DNA of 64,000 bases from Apostichopus japonicus (Eukaryota; Echinodermata; Holothuroidea; Aspidochirotida; Stichopodidae): assembly GCF_037975245.1 (NCBI RefSeq), contig NC_092568.1, forward strand, positions 31,139,501 through 31,203,500, written 5' to 3'. The position numbers were made by a program, and so were the translations under genes. Shown here one piece after another: positions 58,364-64,000 of the stretch; the stretch's first letter is position 1; the number at the start of each line of letters is the position of its first letter. The notes under the pieces are model-generated. The model saw only the letters and a program-made list of their open reading frames with translations. It ran no database searches and was not told the origin of the DNA.

Positions 58364-58718
58364 TTCGAATTTATAACGCAAACAGCAGATATCACATCAT
58401 ATCAGAGAGCCTGAAAATGGCGTTCCAGGATGAAAATCCTCAAAACTATCCGACTTGCCTGAAAAAATAACCGAAAATTTTCGCGCGCCAAGCGCGCGTT
58501 CAACGTGTCAATGTCAATATCATATAAGCAAGCATCGGTTATTACATCGCATGCCATCATGTACCGTACGGTCCGTTCAAATTGCGCAGTATACCGCGGG
58601 ATGCTAATGTAAACAACGACATGTCTCATGTAGATGTATAAAAAGCATGGAGGTCCAATTATGTCAAAACTCTCTTTTACATTAGTAATGACGAATTAGG
58701 GGCTGCACCCCCGCCGCG

Positions 58719-59093
58719 CAGTGGCGGAGCGTCCATACGGTCAGGGGGCGGATGCGCCCCCTGACGGACTCAAATGGACTGTTGGCGTCTTTTTCAGCTC
58801 TTTACCACTTTTTACATATTTGATTATTGACTTTTTTATTGCGCTCTCATCTACTTATTGACATTTGTCACATTTTGTTGCTGTAATTTGGCGATGACAC
58901 CCTATTCTTCGTTTATCTGCATATTAGCCAGGCCCGGAAAGGGTCATTTCCGGCGATCTAGGGAGTATCTTTACTCAAAATTTGTCTGTGCGCCACGCGC
59001 CAACCAGTGGTGGCGCTCCGCTTAGATGGTGTCGAAAGCGCCCCTACAGACCATTCTCGCCCCTCCTGACCAATACCCCTAGCTCCGCCACTG
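58719..59093 (+). mobile_element. 375-bp hAT-type MITE with 8-bp target duplication
   Basis: The left end CAGTGGCGGAGC and the right end GCTCCGCCACTG are inverted repeats. CCGCCGCG is repeated exactly at 58711-58718 and 59094-59101. An 8-bp duplication with CAGTGGCGGA-type ends is the hallmark of hAT elements. It sits inside the 2.1-kb element, so it inserted later. There is no ORF for a transposase. Confidence 0.88.
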
Positions 59094-59953
59094 CCGCCGC
59101 GCCTCCTACGCCTATGTGTGTAGTGTTCGGTTTCGGAAATATCTGCTATTTTTTCATTTCCTTCAACCAAGTTTTATAATAGCCGTTATAAGAGGTTTAA
59201 TATTTGTACACCAATAAATTAACTGTGTCTGAATTTTCGAAAATTTCTGACCAACATTCTGCATCACACTTCCCTCTACTCGTGCAATTTTGACCGGTCT
59301 GTTAGGGGTTGAAGGTAGTTTTTCTATATTGGTTGTCCATAGATGAAATTTTGTACAACATTATGGGTATGTTTTGAAGTGAGTTTATTCACGAGAAATG
59401 TGAATTTTCAAATTCTGAACAAATTTGGGGCTTAAAACCTTGAAAAGTGGGGCTGAAGGGTATTGTGGGCCGCGACGTAGAATCACCTACAAAAGCAAAG
59501 ACCCACAGGACATGCGATCAGGTCGAACATGACGTGTGCCGGGTTGACAATCTTCAAAAAGGTTATGGATGGGAAAAAAACTATTAGGAAATACTTGGTT
59601 CTCAGGCCAAAAGTGTACATCTGGTTGGTCATTTCAAGCCCGAGAAGTGCCGTTTCCGGTGATCTGGGGGGTATCAAAACCAGAAATTTTCTTGTACGCT
59701 ACGCGCCAACCGATGGTGGCGCTCCGCTTAGATAGTAATTCGCGCCCCCCGGGTTAGAAAATCCTGGATACGCGCCTGCATGTAGCACCTGCACTGGACT
59801 ATTTACAATGCCGGGATATCATATCTCCACCACACGTCGACTGCCACAGTTGCTGTATCGTTTTTAAAAGTACTGGAATGACCCTTTCGTGCAGCCATCA
59901 CTCGATTCACCTCCCATCTGTTTCTTCTCTTGTTATATTGGTAGTTAGGTGCT

Positions 59954-62126
59954 TCAATTTCGTGGGGCGTTGCCGAGGCCATGAAAAGTCTTCGCGGAGC
60001 CAAATGTGTATTTCTGGGATTCTGTAAAAACGAAAACATGAACATTGTCCTCGATCGAACGAACCAAACATATTTTACAAATGAAGAAATCCTTCATGAA
60101 TTAGGTGCACAGTCTTACCTTACAAGCGCGGACCCAGCGGGGTACACCCATCCCATTTCAACCCCACTCGAAAATTCTCAAACGTTGCAATTACCACGAC
60201 ATTGGGTTAAGACCTAATTATGTAACTAATTTGTGGTATAATTACGAAAAAAGTTTTAATTTCTTGGGGGGGGGGGGGACTTCACATCCTCCTACAAGGG
60301 GGTCGGCTTCAGCGACCCCAGGGAAACACCCCTCCTGTTTAAAATCCTAGATCTGCCCCTTAGTTGTGGCTGTCTTTCTCAGACAATCTGTATCCACAGA
60401 ATAACTTTTTATACCATTTGCATCTCGATTAACGCTTCCGGCTTACATAAGAGTGTTTGTAAGAAGTTCTTCAACTTACGTGAAAAGGGTTTCTTCTCCT
60501 CCAACCAAAATTTAAATCCTTGTTTCGCGTGTTGGTTATACATGTTAAATTTCCAAGATCTTTTCGGTTGGGTTCCGAGATGAGAGGCTGAATAGACGTA
60601 TGGAGAGTCTGATAATGTTATCTTAGGCTTTCTATTCGTAACTGTAGAATAAAAAAGGAACATTGTAAATCATTTTGATGAACCGAAATGAAATAAAAGT
60701 AGTCAGCTTCTTTGAACAATTGCCTTTGATGATAATTAGGGGTAGTAATAGGGTTATTTGTCATAATGTTCAGTAGGCAAATTGACAGAGCCATTTCTTA
60801 GAAAAAGAAGTCTACAGTCAGTGTGGAATATCCACAGAGAATAAACATTGAAGGGCTGAGAAGGGTAATCGAATGCGTTGGCATGGATCTCTGACTAGAT
60901 ACAAACAAATAAACTTCAAAAAAACGAACAAGCTGCTTCTCTTTACTGCAAAAAAAAAAAGCCAGTGTAGTTATAAATGTGTAAAAGTTGGACCGACTGG
61001 TGCATATGTTTCGACTCGGGACCTTCGGAGACAGAGTACAAAGGTAGTCCGAAGAAGATACTACTGGGAACCGAAATATCATTCCCCCCCCTCTAAGTTC
61101 TCACATTTAGCTACAAATTGTTCTTGAAGTATACTATTTTGATTGTAAATAATTGTTAATCAGTTTACCATATGACGTGTATCCTTTGGCTCCGGCTGCT
61201 TGCATGGGGATTTGTATCGTGTACGCCCTCAGTTTTGGATCAGGGCGCGGATCGCTAGACTGTTTGATGACTCCGGTACTATGTCCGGCGTAGAGCGGTG
61301 GTAGCTTTATAAGAAAAATGAATGTTATATGGAAATATAAATTGCCTATGACAACGGTCTCTAAGGCTGTAAATATGAACAATTATTCAACATTAAAAAG
61401 GAATGCATATACTGAGAAAATTATGTAGGGCATAAGTCGCGAAAACATGTTCCCATAATTTGGGCTGAAACCATTTTCAAACGATTCAGTTGCTAAGTCG
61501 TTTTCTTTTACAGAATATGGCTAAAAATAATTCTCGTTAAAATATTCTAATAATTTATAAGAACGTTGAACCCAATCATAAAAATTTGTAACGAGAATTT
61601 CACCCAACAAATTGCCATGAAATAGGAATTAAATGAGCCCAGTTTTGCTTGTTATTGGTCATAGCTCAATTGTGAGGAACCACCTACTGACTACAGAAGA
61701 AAGGAAAATGTAATATGAAAACAAAAGCTTTTATCGAAGCCAAAATAGAGAGCTTTGCTTCCCCCCCCCCCCCCCCATCACTTCGTTTGAACTGCCCTGT
61801 CCCGATTAACAAATTGGTTTCATAAACTGTTGTTTTAATACTACTTCATGATCACTTATTATTGACGCTGTTCCTCCCAAGGATGTTTTCTCCCTACCCC
61901 TTCCCCATCCCATATCAAAACAAATCAAGAGACCCGGTCTAAATATTAATTAAGAATGTCAATCAGCTGTGCCTTGTGTGATTTTAATTTTCCAAAATCA
62001 TTTATCAAATTGGACATTCCTATACATACCTGATTGAGCTGTTTTGCGTAGTTTGTCTGGGGAATGCTTACACCGGGAACATCAACACCCTGTACAATCC
62101 ATCTCGGTATGTTGCCGTATGCGATT
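59954..62126 (-). CDS. Unrecognised multi-exon gene, 3' portion
   Basis: Four minus-strand exons (62126-62030, 61304-61169, 60641-60480, 60021-59954) have GT-AG borders and agree in phase. They encode about 153 residues ending at a TGA. Visible segments include AYGNIPRWIVQGVDVPGV, LPPLYAGHSTGVIKQSSD, AYTIQIPMQAAGAKGYT, KRSWKFNMYNQHAKQG and QKYTFGSAKTFHGLGN. It is rich in Pro, Gly, Tyr and aromatic residues, with no catalytic motif or membrane segment. This texture resembles small microtubule-associated ciliary or sperm proteins, but that is a guess. The 62126 exon starts in phase 2, so at least one 5' exon lies upstream; I could not find it before the window end. Confidence 0.62.
60125..60352. 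mobile_element. Possible non-autonomous DNA transposon in an intron
   Basis: GC-rich ends GCGCGGACCCAGCGGGG and CTAGATCTGCCCCTTA bracket AT-rich DNA with a long G-run at 60264-60277. This style matches other elements in this region, but I cannot show clear inverted repeats or target duplication. Confidence 0.35.
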
Positions 62127-64000
62127 CTGCAAAATACAAAGAATACTTGGAATTATTATATAAAATTTACTATATTGGCCCTATATAATGCAGGCACAGG
62201 TGATTGAAATAATCGATCCAGAAAATTCTCAAAAGTTACAGAAGTTTCCATGAGTCGAGAAAAGTAAGGTTGTCACTTGCCAGATGTGTAATATATGTGA
62301 AATGGACGAATGATTCCAGTTTCACTTGCCCTTTATAGAAAACAAAAGAATGAGCAACACATGAAAATAGAAAAACAACAACAGCTTGACGAAAAACAAA
62401 CATAGGTGAATTAATGAATGTGCGGTGTATATAGGCATGCTGGGCAGACATATATGGTCCTACATAGAAAGAAATAATTCTGTGTAGGCTACAAATATGA
62501 TATAACTGGTAATTTTTCCAGGAGTCAAAGATATTGAGAAGAAGGTGGAATGGTGGGGTGGGGGTGGGGTGTGGATTTTCCATGACAACGTGAGTGTTAT
62601 AGTCGAATTCCACTGACTTGAATTGTAAATTGTTGGGAAAAAAATTAACATTTCCCAGAGTTCAAAGGAGTTGGTAACCGGGTAACGTGGATCGAACGAC
62701 ACCACGCCCATGATAATTGATCTTACATGACACTGACAAAAACATATCGATGTTTCAAGGTATTGATGATAATAAGTTTCATGAAAACATTTGACCTCGA
62801 CGGTTTTATCAGCGTCGGTTTTCCCGACTGTCTTTTCTGTTACGTTCAGGGTTAGAATATTGGACTCACATGACAGAGTCTCTCCTATTTATCAACAACC
62901 TGCCTGACAGAAGAGGCTACCGTCTTATCTGCTCTACAAAATTGTTGATCTATACAGTTTGCTTAGATTCATCAAACACACTCTGCATCTTCACAATGTT
63001 ATGAAAAGGAATCAATAGTGAACGGCACACAAAAGACTATAAAACTTAACAACGGGAATCGATAACACGTACAAGACGTTAATCACATAATTGTGCATGG
63101 AAACTCTGGGTGATATACCACCAGTCAATGGGTTCTATGGGGTGGCATTAACAGCCATGGAAACTTGAATGATTCTTGTTTGTTAGGCTATAGGCCTACG
63201 ATAACATGCGTGCCCTTGAAAGCTACTCCAAGATGCTAAGAGAAGTGCTAAGTATCGCCGATAGCAAAATTATACGCTGCAACACACGCATTTTGGTGCT
63301 TCCAAGAACTCACTTTTTGATAGTTTTAGTCCTTTGAACAATTACAGATAAGGAAACCAATCCCCCACCCACTTCTCTCTCTATTATGTTGTAGCTTTAA
63401 AATTTTGTTCATGTTTTTATTTCTAATATTTTATTTGTATCTATATATACGGGTCGTCCTTTATACGTGGACAAACAACCTTTAGAAACAGTTTTTTTGT
63501 TGTTAGTTTGAATAAAGTTTCAATACGACGAGATACTTCTATCTTCCACAAAGTGTCTGGGCGACACAATTGTCAGAATCGAAAGAAAAATTTAAATATT
63601 AGAGATATCTCAATAACATAATTTTAATAACCCGATTGAAACTTGTGACTCAGATGAACTGCGTATATTGACTGTCGGTGTGTCATCATCATCGTCATCA
63701 TCATTATTATTATTACTATCATTATTCTTATGATATTTCGGACATATATAGTTGCCAGCGACCCACCGAAACTATCTTGAGACCCACGTTTTGGAACCAG
63801 TATACTCTAAGCGAGTGTGTTAATTTCATTTTATTACAAATATATATACCCCAGTTTGTGAGGATTTCCACAGAAATCGAAATAAAGTATTTCGCATTAC
63901 GTCAGAAAATGTCACAATAAACTACAGTTAGCACTTTTAGTTGATAACAATACCAAATTAACTTCCCTGTCTACTTTGGCATGTTAATTATTATAGAGAA
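62127..64000. other. Intron or upstream region of the unrecognised gene
   Basis: AT-rich sequence where I looked for upstream exons on the minus strand and found none convincing. It includes an ATC/ATT microsatellite at 63686-63735. Confidence 0.45.
63686..63735. repeat. ATC/ATT trinucleotide microsatellite
   Basis: A run of CATCATCATCGTCATC passing into ATTATTATTACTATC. Confidence 0.8.

Larger units (their letters stand above)
57663..59778 (+). mobile_element. 2.1-kb non-autonomous element with terminal inverted repeats
   Basis: The left end CAGGTGCGTATCCAGG and the reverse complement of the right end CAGGCGCGTATCCAGG differ by one base. CATGT flanks both sides (57658-57662 and 59779-59783), a perfect 5-bp target duplication. 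GC-rich subterminal arms (GCGCCCCCCGGGT) lie inside. The interior holds a purine tract and at least one nested element but no transposase ORF. It may be a hAT5-like DNA transposon relative; the superfamily is inference. Confidence 0.72.

Noticed and set aside
59803-60045. Open frame MASATPHEIEAP...WWRYDIPAL at the last exon of the unknown gene
   Set aside because: It is long and looks protein-like, but it needs phase 0 while the best upstream donor (60480) leaves phase 1. I kept the phase-1 reading. An alternative transcript using this frame remains possible.
60409-60663. 84-aa minus-strand frame read as one exon to its stop
   Set aside because: Its coding part ends at a good donor (C|GTAAGT at 60480). 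The remainder looks intronic.

Overview
The window is eukaryotic and looks like a marine invertebrate animal, most likely a deuterostome. Its genes are split by GT-AG introns, and the recovered proteins match my memory of the human orthologues closely. The intergenic DNA is AT-rich and holds LINE, SINE, hAT and TTAA-flanked elements. An echinoderm-like genome is my guess; species was not determined.

Region 1 (1-17188) is a tandem array of about 365-bp units. Each carries a nuclear tRNA-Tyr(GUA) gene with a 13-nt intron, a TTTT Pol III terminator, and a spacer with a long G-run. I count 41 loci in one orientation, 20 of them with consensus exons; the rest carry shared or private changes. A 3.72-kb block of ten units is duplicated almost exactly (1-3720 and 3721-7439). 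Seven spacers carry paired LINE 3' ends, and one unit is interrupted by a 5'-truncated Jockey/CR1-like LINE.

Region 2 (17.2-56 kb) holds four housekeeping genes whose exons I could join in frame, in two divergent pairs. SARS2 (mitochondrial seryl-tRNA synthetase, minus, 11 exons, 461 aa) is head-to-head with FH (fumarase, plus, 10 exons, 496 aa). DNAAF10/WDR92 (dynein-assembly WD40 protein, minus, 8 exons, 358 aa) is head-to-head with PSMA6 (proteasome alpha subunit, plus, 7 exons, 246 aa) across 501 bp. FH and DNAAF10 converge. Inside FH intron 1, on the same strand, is a three-exon gene for a 169-aa protein whose C-terminal half resembles an SRF-type MADS domain with a degenerate start. This is the most novel protein-coding candidate in the window.

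Region 3 (56-64 kb) is repeat-rich. It has a TTAA-flanked MITE related to two others in the window, and a 2.1-kb element with terminal inverted repeats that contains a nested 375-bp hAT-type element with a perfect 8-bp target duplication. The 3' part of an unrecognised multi-exon minus-strand gene (59954-62126) follows.

The genes do not form one pathway. SARS2 and FH are mitochondrial, and FH appears to keep a cytosolic start at the exon 1/2 border. PSMA6 and DNAAF10 serve proteostasis and cilia. The tRNA-Tyr array beside SARS2 is probably coincidental, since SARS2 charges mitochondrial tRNA-Ser. Several introns also contain decayed tandem copies of the adjoining exon edge, in FH intron 8 and DNAAF10 intron 5.
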